From positions 7,062,001 to 7,126,000 of the forward strand of contig NC_013132.1 in assembly GCF_000024005.1 (NCBI RefSeq): 64,000 nt of DNA, given 5' to 3'. The notes under the pieces are model-generated. The model was given only the letters and a program-made list of their open reading frames with translations. It was not told the DNA's origin and made no database searches. Source of the DNA: Chitinophaga pinensis DSM 2588 (GTDB lineage Bacteria; Bacteroidota; Bacteroidia; Chitinophagales; Chitinophagaceae). The stretch's first letter is position 1. The number at the start of each line of letters is the position of its first letter. This document shows positions 17,841 to 27,097 of this stretch, piece after piece. The translations under genes and the position numbers were made by a program.

Positions 17841-17935
17841 GGTCTTATAGCGGACTGTTAAATTTGTCAGCACACGTTAGCAAGAAAATATACCATTTGT
17901 AGCCAACAAACAACCATCAGATCAATTCCATCGAT

Positions 17936-20791
17936 ATGAAGAAAAAACGACTTTTTTCAGTCCTTGCCTTTACATGCTGCATACATTTTGCCTATGCAGG
18001 AAAAATCGAAAGACTCAAAGACGGATTACTGGTAAGGTTAGAAAAAACAACCGCCGGAGGAGTAAAACAGGTAAAACTACAGGTGATCACGGATAATATT
18101 ATCCGGGTGACCGCCAGTCCTGCGGACTCCATTTCCACCACTCCCAGCCTGATGGCTATCGTCACCGGTACCCGGGAGGTAAAATGGACCAGCGAAGAGA
18201 AAAACAACCAGATCATACTGAAAACCAGCACCTTAACTGCCAGCATCGATCTGAGTACCGGTGAAGTGGTATTTAAAGATGCAAGCGGCCATGTTATATT
18301 ACAGGAGAAAAAAGGAGGTGGTAAGACCTTCACACCTGCTATTATAGATGGTAAACCGCTCTATAAACTGCAACAGGTATTTGAATCGCCTGCTGGAGAG
18401 GCATTTTATGGCCTGGGTCAGCACCAGACCGGTCTGATGAACTACAAAGACCAGGATGTAGACCTGACGCAATACAACTCGATCGCTGTCATCCCCTACC
18501 TGGTGTCCAGCAATCATTATGGTATCCTCTGGGACAACTACTCCATCACCCGCTTCGGGGATGACCGTCCTTATGAAGAATTAACCAGTCTCGAACTGAC
18601 AGACAAAAATGGCAAACCGGGTGGTCTCACCGCTACCTATGCCCTCCGGAATAAACCAGACAGCATCTTCCTCCAAAAACAGGAATCCGCTATCGACTTT
18701 ACTTTCCTGCCTGACCTGAAAAAGATGCCCGCGGGTTTCCCGATGGGTAAAGGCATCATTACCTGGGAAGGCAATATCGCCTCCAAAACAGGTGGCCAGG
18801 AGAAGTTTTATATGACCGCCTCCGGCTATGTGAAAGTATGGATCGACGGTGAACTGAAACTGGATAAATGGAGAGAAGGCTGGAACCCTGGTCCTTCCGT
18901 ATTCCGTCATCAGCTGGAAAAAGGGAAACAACATAAGATCAAAGTAGAATGGATCCCGGAATCTGACCAGGCATTTGTTGCTGTCAGACATCTCTCTCCT
19001 ACACCCGCCTCTTTACAGAATAAAGCGGCCTTCTCCTCAGAAGCCGGAGAGAAGATCGACTACTACTTTGTATACGGTCAGCAGATGGATGATGTGATCA
19101 ATGGCTATCGCAATATCACCGGTAAAGCCGCCATCGTTCCCAAATGGGCTTTAGGCTACTGGCAGAGCCGTGAACGCTATAAAACTCAGCGTGACGTCAT
19201 CAGCACCGTACAGGAATTCCGTAAAAGACAGATCCCCCTGGACAACATCGTCATGGACTGGTCCTACTGGCAGGAAAATGCCTGGGGTAGCCAGGAATTT
19301 GATCCCGCCCGGTTCCCGGACGCAAAAGGCATGATAGACTCCCTGCACAACATCTATCATACCCACTTCATGATCTCTGCATGGCCTAAATTCTACAAAG
19401 ACATTCATAACTATAATCTCTTTAACGATAAAGGCTGGCTGTATAAACAAAGCATCAATGATGGTATCAGAGACTGGATCGGACAAGGTTATGTATCTAC
19501 CTTTTACGATGCTTTCAATCCCGGCGCACGTAAACTCTTCTGGCAGTTACTGAGCCGGCACCTCTTCAGCAAAGGCGTAGATGCATGGTGGCTGGATGCA
19601 ACCGAACCAGACGTACTCTCCAACGCAACCATCGACTACCGTAAACAACTGATGAACCCTACCGCTTTAGGGCCATCTACCCAATATTTTAACACCTATG
19701 CACTGCTGAACGCGAAAGGTATTTATGAAGGTCAGCGCCAGGAAAAACCCGATCAGCGCGTATTCATTCTCACCCGTTCTGCTTATGCCGGTATGCAGCG
19801 TTATGCAGCTGCTACCTGGAGTGGTGATATCGCCGCCCGTTTCGATGAACTGGCCAGACAAATTCCTGCAGGTCTCAACTTTGGTATGTCTGGTATGCCT
19901 TACTGGACGACAGACATCGGTGGTTTCTATGTAGAAGACAAATACGATCAACCTGATCCCAAAGGGGCTGACCTGGAAGAATGGAGAGAGTTAAACACCC
20001 GCTGGTTCCAGTACGGCGCCTTCTGTCCGCTGTTCCGCTCTCATGGTCAATACCCTTACCGCGAACCATTCAATATCGCACCGGATAACAGTGTTGAATT
20101 CAATTCAATGGTCTACTACGATAAACTCCGTTACCGCCTGATGCCGTACATCTACTCCCTCGCCGGTCATACTTACCACAATGGTTACACGATCATGCGC
20201 GGACTGGTAATGGATTTCGGTAAAGACACCGCCGTACAGCGCATTGGCGATCAGTTTATGTTTGGTCCGTCACTGCTGGTCAATCCTGTCTATACTTACA
20301 AAGCACGCCAACGTCAGTTATACCTTCCTGCTAACACCGGCTGGTATAACCTGTATGACGGTACTTATACAGAAGGTGGTAAACATATTACCGTGGATGC
20401 GCCGCTGGACAGGATTCCGCTGTACGCAAAAGCAGGTAGTATCATTCCGTTCGGCCCTGCGATGCAGTACACCGCACAACGTCCTGCCGATACCATCACA
20501 TTGTATGTATATGCCGGCAGCAACGGCAAATTCACCCTCTACGAAGACGAGGGCATAAACTATAACTACGAAAAAGGACAATACAGTACCATTCCTTTCA
20601 CATACGACGACGCCAGCAAAACACTGACCATCGGCAAACGGGAAGGTAAATTCTCCGGTATGCTGCAACAGCGTACGTTCCGCATCGTTCATGCAGGAAA
20701 AGAAAAACCGGTAAGCCTGAATCTCGACAAGCTGGATGCGATAGTGATGAAGTATGAGGGAACAGAAAAAAAGATATCACTTAAAAATTAA
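17936..20791 (+). CDS. GH31 glycosidase with PA14 insert (alpha-xylosidase type)
   Basis: 951 residues with a signal peptide (ends HFAYAG). The N-terminal beta-sandwich is interrupted by a PA14 domain (about residues 250-360, with TWEGNIASKTGG and GYVKVWIDGELKLDKW), then the catalytic barrel: nucleophile Asp554 in WWLDATEPD and acid/base Asp631 in TWSGDIAARF. Within GH31 this PA14 insertion is characteristic of xyloglucan alpha-xylosidases such as CjXyl31A, which bind longer oligosaccharides. It would remove the terminal xylose from xyloglucan fragments, probably in the periplasm or on the surface. It heads the operon with SusC, SusD and a surface lipoprotein. Confidence 0.9.
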   Translation: MKKKRLFSVLAFTCCIHFAYAGKIERLKDGLLVRLEKTTAGGVKQVKLQVITDNIIRVTASPADSISTTPSLMAIVTGTREVKWTSEEKNNQIILKTSTLTASIDLSTGEVVFKDASGHVILQEKKGGGKTFTPAIIDGKPLYKLQQVFESPAGEAFYGLGQHQTGLMNYKDQDVDLTQYNSIAVIPYLVSSNHYGILWDNYSITRFGDDRPYEELTSLELTDKNGKPGGLTATYALRNKPDSIFLQKQESAIDFTFLPDLKKMPAGFPMGKGIITWEGNIASKTGGQEKFYMTASGYVKVWIDGELKLDKWREGWNPGPSVFRHQLEKGKQHKIKVEWIPESDQAFVAVRHLSPTPASLQNKAAFSSEAGEKIDYYFVYGQQMDDVINGYRNITGKAAIVPKWALGYWQSRERYKTQRDVISTVQEFRKRQIPLDNIVMDWSYWQENAWGSQEFDPARFPDAKGMIDSLHNIYHTHFMISAWPKFYKDIHNYNLFNDKGWLYKQSINDGIRDWIGQGYVSTFYDAFNPGARKLFWQLLSRHLFSKGVDAWWLDATEPDVLSNATIDYRKQLMNPTALGPSTQYFNTYALLNAKGIYEGQRQEKPDQRVFILTRSAYAGMQRYAAATWSGDIAARFDELARQIPAGLNFGMSGMPYWTTDIGGFYVEDKYDQPDPKGADLEEWRELNTRWFQYGAFCPLFRSHGQYPYREPFNIAPDNSVEFNSMVYYDKLRYRLMPYIYSLAGHTYHNGYTIMRGLVMDFGKDTAVQRIGDQFMFGPSLLVNPVYTYKARQRQLYLPANTGWYNLYDGTYTEGGKHITVDAPLDRIPLYAKAGSIIPFGPAMQYTAQRPADTITLYVYAGSNGKFTLYEDEGINYNYEKGQYSTIPFTYDDASKTLTIGKREGKFSGMLQQRTFRIVHAGKEKPVSLNLDKLDAIVMKYEGTEKKISLKN

Positions 20792-20838
20792 CCACGTACA
20801 TGAACAAAGCAATAGCTAAGCAATAACACTAACACGTT

Positions 20839-20854
20839 GTGAATTGTAATTCAC
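20839..20854. promoter_or_regulatory. Palindrome upstream of susC
   Basis: GTGAATT-GT-AATTCAC is a 7-bp inverted repeat in the 110-bp gap between the GH31 gene and susC. It could be an operator or an mRNA processing hairpin. Confidence 0.4.
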
Positions 20855-20901
20855 GTTTCGACCATCAGACAAACACATCCCGTAACTAACATTCTAACAT
20901 T

Positions 20902-23900
20902 ATGAAAACTGCTTACAAAATCAGAGATTTTGTGACTGCCTGCATGATCCCCGTATCATGCGGATTGAGCAGCGCGCTGCTATTAACCATGTTATCCGGC
21001 AACGTGGCAATGGCGCAGACTCCGAAACGGGCACTTTCCGGTAAAGTGACCACAGGTAAAGATAACAGCCCGCTTCCCGGCGCCAGTGTACGCATCAAAG
21101 GCACCAACAACGGCGCCATTACAGATGGTACAGGCAGCTTCAATCTACAGGTAGGCGACGCCGACTCGCTCGAAGTTACACTTGTAGGTTTCACCAGACA
21201 AGTCATCTCCGCAAGAGGAAAATCCTCCCTGACGGTTAATCTTAGTGAAGGCTCCACCGGCCTTGATGAAATCGTAGTAGTAGGGTACGGTACCGAAAAG
21301 AAAAAACTGGTTACCGGCGCTATCGATCACGTAAACACACAACAGCTGGAACAAAACCATGCCCTGCGCGTGGACCAGGCATTACAGGGACAAACGCCCG
21401 GCGTACAGATCACCGCTACCTCTGCTCAACCGGGTGAAAGCATGAAAGTACGTATCCGTGGTACAAGTACTGTCGGTAATGCAGATCCGCTGTACATCGT
21501 GGATGGTGTACCCACATATGATATCAGCTACCTGAATGCTTCCGATATTGCCAGCATGGACGTACTGAAAGATGCCGCATCTTCCGCTATCTATGGTGCA
21601 AGAGCAGCGAATGGCGTAGTATTGATCACTACACGTAAAGGCCGTGCAGGTACCATGAAGATCGCCTACGATGCCTACTACGGTACCCAGAACCCTTCTC
21701 ATAAAGTATCTGTACTCAATGCACACGACTATGGTGTGATCATGAATGAGATGGCCATCAATTCCGGTGGTCAGCCATACTTCACCATAGATCAGCTGTC
21801 AAAACTGGGTAAAGGCACCGACTGGCAGGAAGCTATCTATAATAAGAATGCACCTATGCAGAATCATTCCCTGAGCTTCGCTGGTGGTAATGATGCATCT
21901 GTATTCTCTTCCTCTATCGCATATACCGAACAGGCAGGGATCATCGGTGTAAATGATCAGTCCAGGTATGACAGGCTCTCTTTCCGCATGAACAGCGAGC
22001 ATAAAATGTACAAGGACATCATCATCTTCGGAGAAAACCTGACCTATACACAATCGCGCAAAAGAGGCATCGGTGTAGGCAATATCTATAACAACGCTAT
22101 CCGCTCCGTATTCAGTACCAGTCCGCTGTTCCCTGTATACGACGAGAACGGCAACTACGCAAAGTCTTCCTTTAACGTAGAAGAAGCCAATCCGGTAGCA
22201 TTGATGGATTACCAGAACCAGAACAAGGATAAAACAAACCGTATCATGGGGAATACTTACTTACAGATATCTCCTGTCAAAGGTTTGTCCATCCGTACTG
22301 ACTTTGGTATCGATATCAGCAGTACCGATTCCAGAAGCTATACACCGCTCTATAACCTGTCCACCAATGTGATCAACGAACACTCCCGTGCAACACAGGG
22401 TATTTATCGTACCAACTCCTGGAACTGGGATAATACCATTAACTATCAGCGCGACTTCGGCAAACACAATATAGGTGTACTCGTAGGGATGAACGCCAAT
22501 GAAACAAAAGCAAATTATCTTTACGGATATAAGCAGGACCTGACCAAAACCGGTCTGGATAATGCGGTGATCGATAATGGTACGACAGACAGTACACAAC
22601 GCATCTACGGTGCAGACAGCGCTGCCACCATCTATTCTTACTTCGGACGTATCAGCTACTCATACGCAGATAAATATATGTTCACCGCTGTAGTAAGATC
22701 AGATGCATCTTCCCGCTTCGGTCCGAACAACCGCAGGGCTTACTTCCCGTCCTTCTCCGTGGGTTGGGTACCGACCAATGAAGACTTCTTCAAACCTACC
22801 TGGCTGGAGTTCCTGAAGATCCGCGCAGGCTGGGGCCAGAACGGCAACCTGCCTACCGGCTATTACCAATACCTGTCTACCATTTCTACACAATACCTGG
22901 GTTACTATTTCGGCAGCGGAGACGCACCTGCTATCGGCGCAGCGCCTATCAAAATATCTAATCCGGACCTGAAATGGGAAACTTCCGAACAGGCGAACAT
23001 CGGCTTTGATGCGAACTTCCTGAAAGACTTCAACCTGACTGTTGACATCTACCGCAAGACCACCAAAGACTGGCTCGTACCTGTCAATGTACCTGCTGTA
23101 TCAGGTGCTGCAACAGTGCTGATCAATGGTGGTGATGTACGCAACCAGGGTGTGGAGATCTCTCTCGGTTATCACCACACTTTCCATGACCTGAGTGTAG
23201 GTGTAAATGGTAATATGGGCATCAACCGTAACGAGATCACTGACATTCCCAATAAAGAAAAGATCATCAACGGCGCTACCGCTATTACCTACCCTAGTAT
23301 GCCTGAATTCTACCGCGCACAGGTAGGTTTCCCGATGGGTTATTTCTACGGATATAAGACCGCTGGTATCTTCCAGAATGACCAGGAAGTGGCAGCGTAC
23401 GTATCCAAAGATGGCAAGAAAATACAGCCGAATGCACAGCCGGGTGATGTACGCTTCCAGGACCTGAATGGCGACGGCGTAATTGATAGTAAAGATCAGA
23501 CACAGATCGGTAACCCTTATCCTAAATTCACCTACGGTCTGAACATCAACCTGGGTTATAAAGGATTTGATTTCTCGGCTTCTTTATATGGTAACTACGG
23601 CAACCAGATCTGGGATGGTACACATGACTTCTCCCGTCCGCTGAGTAATTACACCACTGAAATACTCGGCCGCTGGACTGGCGAAGGCAGTTCCAACCGC
23701 CTGCCTCGTGTCACTGATGGCGCAGAACTGAACCAGAACTGGATCCGTTCTTCCGACCTCTATGTACACAATGCGTCCTTCCTGCGTGTTAAGAGCCTCA
23801 ACCTGGGATACGATTTCAAACAGCTCTTACATACACTGCCGCTGGGACAGTTGAGATTATACGTTTCTGCTACCAACCTGTTCACCTTCACACCTTACAA

Positions 23901-24012
23901 AGGTGTAGATCCTGAAGTAGGTTACGGTCCTACAGGATGGGCTTCCGGCATTGACCTGGGAACCTATCCGCAGCCAAAATCCGTACTGGTAGGTCTGAAC
24001 GTTAAATTCTAA
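20902..24012 (+). CDS. SusC/RagA TonB-dependent outer membrane transporter
   Basis: 1036 residues. Signal sequence to about residue 38 (GNVAMAQ), then a carboxypeptidase-regulatory-like domain (LSGKVTTGKDNSPLPGASV to about 120), the SusC signature VVVGYGTEKKKLVTGA, a plug domain (RVDQALQGQTPGVQI, IRGTSTVGNADPLYIVDG) and a 22-strand barrel ending LVGLNVKF. It imports oligosaccharides in a TonB-dependent way together with the SusD encoded 18 bp downstream. There is no STN domain, so control is expected through the HTCS rather than a FecR/sigma pair. It is part of the GH31 operon. Confidence 0.95.
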   Translation: MKTAYKIRDFVTACMIPVSCGLSSALLLTMLSGNVAMAQTPKRALSGKVTTGKDNSPLPGASVRIKGTNNGAITDGTGSFNLQVGDADSLEVTLVGFTRQVISARGKSSLTVNLSEGSTGLDEIVVVGYGTEKKKLVTGAIDHVNTQQLEQNHALRVDQALQGQTPGVQITATSAQPGESMKVRIRGTSTVGNADPLYIVDGVPTYDISYLNASDIASMDVLKDAASSAIYGARAANGVVLITTRKGRAGTMKIAYDAYYGTQNPSHKVSVLNAHDYGVIMNEMAINSGGQPYFTIDQLSKLGKGTDWQEAIYNKNAPMQNHSLSFAGGNDASVFSSSIAYTEQAGIIGVNDQSRYDRLSFRMNSEHKMYKDIIIFGENLTYTQSRKRGIGVGNIYNNAIRSVFSTSPLFPVYDENGNYAKSSFNVEEANPVALMDYQNQNKDKTNRIMGNTYLQISPVKGLSIRTDFGIDISSTDSRSYTPLYNLSTNVINEHSRATQGIYRTNSWNWDNTINYQRDFGKHNIGVLVGMNANETKANYLYGYKQDLTKTGLDNAVIDNGTTDSTQRIYGADSAATIYSYFGRISYSYADKYMFTAVVRSDASSRFGPNNRRAYFPSFSVGWVPTNEDFFKPTWLEFLKIRAGWGQNGNLPTGYYQYLSTISTQYLGYYFGSGDAPAIGAAPIKISNPDLKWETSEQANIGFDANFLKDFNLTVDIYRKTTKDWLVPVNVPAVSGAATVLINGGDVRNQGVEISLGYHHTFHDLSVGVNGNMGINRNEITDIPNKEKIINGATAITYPSMPEFYRAQVGFPMGYFYGYKTAGIFQNDQEVAAYVSKDGKKIQPNAQPGDVRFQDLNGDGVIDSKDQTQIGNPYPKFTYGLNINLGYKGFDFSASLYGNYGNQIWDGTHDFSRPLSNYTTEILGRWTGEGSSNRLPRVTDGAELNQNWIRSSDLYVHNASFLRVKSLNLGYDFKQLLHTLPLGQLRLYVSATNLFTFTPYKGVDPEVGYGPTGWASGIDLGTYPQPKSVLVGLNVKF

Positions 24013-24030
24013 TCCGGTAAATCATTCCAC

Positions 24031-25593
24031 ATGAAAAAGATCTTCGCTTCCATTATAGCTATCTCACTCTTTGCTGCCTGCAGCAAGGATTTCCTGGAGC
24101 GCTCTCCTGTTGACGAACAGACAGAAACCTCCTTTTATCAGACTCCCGATCAGGCCCTGCAGGCACTGGTAGCAGTGTACAATCAGCTTAACATCGGCGA
24201 CTATGATAATATTCACCTCGTGTCAGAACTGGCCAGTGACAATTGCTTCGGCGGTGGTGGTACCTCTGACCTCGTCTGGAAACAATGGGATCGCTTCCAG
24301 GAAGCATCCAATATGAACCTGGGCCTCTGGCAGAAATACTATACGGGTATCTACAGAGCGAATGTATTATTGTCTAAAATAGATGGTGTCAACTGGGGTA
24401 CTGACAGTACACTGAAAAACACCTACGTCGCAGAAGCACGCTTCCTCAGAGCTTACTTCTATTTCGACCTGGCCCGCTTCTTCGGAAATGTTCCATTAGC
24501 CACCAAACCGCTGACCGTATCAGAATACAACATGCCGCAGGCTACGCCGGCGGATGTATACAAACAGATCGCGGAAGACCTGAAATATGCAGCGGAGAAA
24601 TTACCTGCTGTGGCCTATCAGGGTATTCCAACCTCTAACTACGGCCGCGTAACCAAATGGGCGGCACAGGCATTAATCGGTCGTGTATTCCTCTATTATA
24701 CCGGCTATTATAACCAGAATGACCTGGCAGGTGTCGTGACTAAAGCACAGGCAGCCAGTTACCTGGAAAATATCATCAATGCAGGTGGCTATGGACTTGT
24801 AGACAGCTTCCCGCGTTTATGGCAGGCTTCTGCTGCTTCCTTTGTTGGTGAAGACAATAAAGAAACGATCTGGTCGATCAAGTTTACGCATAAAGGACTG
24901 GGTAACTGGGATCAGCACAATGGTAACCGTATGCAGGTAGATATCGGCATCCGTAGCCAGGTACTGAATCCTTACTACAAAGGATGGGGCGCCGGTACCG
25001 TGAACAGCAAACTGTGGAATGCCTACGATGGCGCTGACACCAGGAGAAATGCCTCTATCATCTCTATTGAAGATGAAAACCTGACAGCATATGCAATCGG
25101 TGATCAGTCACAATATACCGGCTACTTCTGGAAAAAATATATGCCACTTAATGATGGCAATGCGGATAGCAAAGGTGGTAATTTCCAGATCGACAACTAT
25201 TTTGATGATGTTATCATCCGTTATGCAGATGTACTGCTAATGGCAGCTGAACTGAATCTGGGTACTGATCTGGGCAAAGCGCAGGGGTATTACAACCAGG
25301 TGCGTGACAGGGCTTTCCTGAATACCACCAGCAGAAAAACGCTGACTGCTACCAACGGTAAAAGCCTGATCATGGAGGAGCGCAGACTGGAATTTGCACT
25401 GGAAGGTTTACGCTACTGGGACCTGCTGCGCCAGGGTATGAGCGTAGCAAAAGCTGCTATCGACAACAGCAGTTCAGATGCACAGTTCAATGTCTCTTTC
25501 CGTACAGAAACACAGGGACTTTTCAAAATACCAGAGCAGGAGATCAATCTCTCCAGCGGCGTTTACAGACAAAATCCAGGATGGGCTAACTAA
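24031..25593 (+). CDS. SusD/RagB-like surface glycan-binding lipoprotein
   Basis: 520 residues with a lipobox (FAACSKDFLERSP, Cys17) and the SusD family pattern: SFYQTPDQALQAL at the N-terminus, a TPR-like body with VAEARFLRAYFYFDLARFFG, and a C-terminal MEERRLEFALEGLRYWDLLRQG. It caps the partner SusC and captures the oligosaccharide at the cell surface. Its stop codon overlaps a possible ATG of the next frame (TAATG). Confidence 0.95.
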   Translation: MKKIFASIIAISLFAACSKDFLERSPVDEQTETSFYQTPDQALQALVAVYNQLNIGDYDNIHLVSELASDNCFGGGGTSDLVWKQWDRFQEASNMNLGLWQKYYTGIYRANVLLSKIDGVNWGTDSTLKNTYVAEARFLRAYFYFDLARFFGNVPLATKPLTVSEYNMPQATPADVYKQIAEDLKYAAEKLPAVAYQGIPTSNYGRVTKWAAQALIGRVFLYYTGYYNQNDLAGVVTKAQAASYLENIINAGGYGLVDSFPRLWQASAASFVGEDNKETIWSIKFTHKGLGNWDQHNGNRMQVDIGIRSQVLNPYYKGWGAGTVNSKLWNAYDGADTRRNASIISIEDENLTAYAIGDQSQYTGYFWKKYMPLNDGNADSKGGNFQIDNYFDDVIIRYADVLLMAAELNLGTDLGKAQGYYNQVRDRAFLNTTSRKTLTATNGKSLIMEERRLEFALEGLRYWDLLRQGMSVAKAAIDNSSSDAQFNVSFRTETQGLFKIPEQEINLSSGVYRQNPGWAN

Positions 25594-25622
25594 TGTTGAA
25601 TCATTCCACAAAAAACTGCATC

Positions 25623-26387
25623 ATGAAAAAGTTTATCACCTTATCCCTGCTCGCGTTATCTGCACTGCTGGTTTCCTGTACAAAGGAGGATGAAGAAAGT
25701 CTGGATGGACCAAGCATATCAAAAGATAACCTGAAATTTTCCGTTACACAGGAACAGGGACACGACAATATCGTTATGCTGAACAGCCTCACAGCAGGTA
25801 GCTATATCCCATTCTGGGAATATACCGGCGGCTTTTCAAAGAATAAGAAGGATACAATCAACCTGCCCTTCGCAGGCAAGTATACCATCCGCTATACGAT
25901 CTATACACCCGGCGGACCATTAGCTGATTCCAGCGATATTACCGTGTCAAAAAATGACCCGGAATATTTTGCCAGTCCGCTATGGAAATTGCTTACCAAC
26001 GAACAGACCGGTAAGACCTGGGTATGGGCGACAGATATCCCTGGTGGTATCTGTTATGGTAACGGATCCGGTGGCGCAACAGCGCCTGAATGGTGGCAGA
26101 ATGGTATCGCTTACCTGACAGAACAGGGCGTTGCTGCCGACGAGATGACCTTCGATCTCAATGGTGCTAAAAACTACTCACTCACACATGCCGGCACAGC
26201 AAAAAAGGCATTGTTTGAGCTGGACACATTGAACAGAACTTTAAAGATAACAGGTGCAGATATTCCGCTCGGCGGAAAAGTGACTTACGTGATCGTAAAA
26301 CTGACCGCTGATGAACTGACCCTTGCACAGCAAGGCGATGGCTGGAGAAACATCTGGATGTACAAAAGAAAGGGATTTAACTATTAG
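25623..26387 (+). CDS. Third surface lipoprotein of the glycan operon (SusE-position)
   Basis: 254 residues from MKKFITLSLLALSALLVSC, an SPII signal with Cys19. An in-frame ATG at 25593 exists, but the signal peptide fixes the start at 25623. The N-terminal half looks like a PKD/Ig-type module (GKYTIRYTIYTPGGP). The C-terminal half has WVWATDIPGG and PEWWQNG with many aromatic residues, as in carbohydrate-binding modules. By position (after susC and susD) it is a surface glycan-binding protein. Function is inferred from context; no family was firmly recognised. Confidence 0.7.
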   Translation: MKKFITLSLLALSALLVSCTKEDEESLDGPSISKDNLKFSVTQEQGHDNIVMLNSLTAGSYIPFWEYTGGFSKNKKDTINLPFAGKYTIRYTIYTPGGPLADSSDITVSKNDPEYFASPLWKLLTNEQTGKTWVWATDIPGGICYGNGSGGATAPEWWQNGIAYLTEQGVAADEMTFDLNGAKNYSLTHAGTAKKALFELDTLNRTLKITGADIPLGGKVTYVIVKLTADELTLAQQGDGWRNIWMYKRKGFNY

Positions 26388-26412
26388 TTTTCGGGATTTA
26401 AGATGGAAGAAA

Positions 26413-26443
26413 AAAGGGATGAGGTTTTGCACCTTATCCCTTT
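26413..26443 (+). terminator. Terminator of the GH31-susCD operon
   Basis: AAAGGGATGAGG (26413-26424) pairs with CCTTATCCCTTT (26432-26443) with one G-U pair; it follows the last gene of the operon. Confidence 0.75.
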
Positions 26444-26450
26444 AAAAAAA

Positions 26451-26596
26451 TTAGGAATTAAGAATTAGGAATTAAGAATTGTATAACCACAAGGAACACT
26501 ATAATCAGACTCGTTTATTATATAAGCTATTAAAATAGTAACCTATTTAAGTATGCTGTACAATATTGCCAAAAATTCCTAATTCTTAATTCCTAA
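26451..26596. repeat. 23-bp inverted repeat built of TTAGGAA/TTAAGAA units
   Basis: The arms 26451-26473 and 26574-26596 are perfect reverse complements, each made of ATTAGGAATT and ATTAAGAATT units (8-bp period), with extra units beyond the arms. They enclose about 100 bp of AT-rich DNA without an open frame. It lies between convergent genes. It may be a MITE-like or dispersed Bacteroidota intergenic repeat. Confidence 0.75.
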
Positions 26597-26604
26597 TTCC
26601 TAAT

Positions 26605-26997
26605 TTATTTCACGATCACAGTATCTGTAATAAACGTATTCTCTCCTGATACAAATTGCAGATAATAAGTGCCCGCAGCCTTTTCTTTTAACTGATAAGC
26701 AGCCTGGCGGGTAGGAATATCCATTGTACACATACATCCCTTGTAAACAGCTTCTACTTCTACCGTGATCGTATTACCGCTCTTCTTTTCAATAAATTTA
26801 CTGAATTGTCCGCAGCCACTGTTCACCTGGAAATAAACGGTAGTTTTACCGCTTGTACCTGCAGATGCTTTGTCGATCTGACTAACAGGCACTTTACTGT
26901 ATTTGATACAGTCCTCTGTAGCGCCGGAAGTTGTTTTTTTACTGCATCCTGTCATGGCAATCGTCGCCAGGAAAATAAAGGTTAATGGTATTCTCAT
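26605..26997 (-). CDS. Small lipoprotein of unknown function
   Basis: 130 residues with a lipobox (IAMTGCSKK, Cys18), so an SPII lipoprotein. The mature part carries four more cysteines (two near the start/middle, and the pair in KGCMCTMD). It has a single beta-rich domain (KTTVYFQVNSGCGQFSKFI, GTYYLQFVSGENTFITDTVIVK). No family was recognised. It is downstream of the chitinase on the same strand, separated by a stem-loop, so probably not co-transcribed. Confidence 0.65.
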   Translation of the reverse strand: MRIPLTFIFLATIAMTGCSKKTTSGATEDCIKYSKVPVSQIDKASAGTSGKTTVYFQVNSGCGQFSKFIEKKSGNTITVEVEAVYKGCMCTMDIPTRQAAYQLKEKAAGTYYLQFVSGENTFITDTVIVK

Positions 26998-27033
26998 GAA
27001 AATTGATTTATACCCCTCTCCTAAAAACGGAAA

Positions 27034-27081
27034 GGGAACTGTAACCTTAACGCATAAGATATGCCATTGGTTACAGTTCCC
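27034..27081 (-). terminator. Stem-loop terminating the chitinase transcript
   Basis: GGGAACTGTAACC (27034-27046) and GGTTACAGTTCCC (27069-27081) form a perfect 13-bp stem just downstream of the chitinase stop. There is only a weak T run on the minus strand. Confidence 0.65.
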
Positions 27082-27097
27082 TCAAAAATTTAATATT

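Larger units (their letters stand above)
17393..17935. other. Long AT/C-rich intergenic region upstream of the GH31 operon
   Basis: About 540 bp with no gene on either strand. It contains an array of CCGTATAT half-sites in both orientations (17550-17719) and five CCCCTC hexamers (17760-17840), then the leader of the GH31 gene. I read it as the control region of the glycan operon. Confidence 0.6.

Noticed and set aside
26451..26596. Insertion sequence
   Set aside because: The inverted repeats enclose only about 100 bp with no open frame and no visible target duplication.
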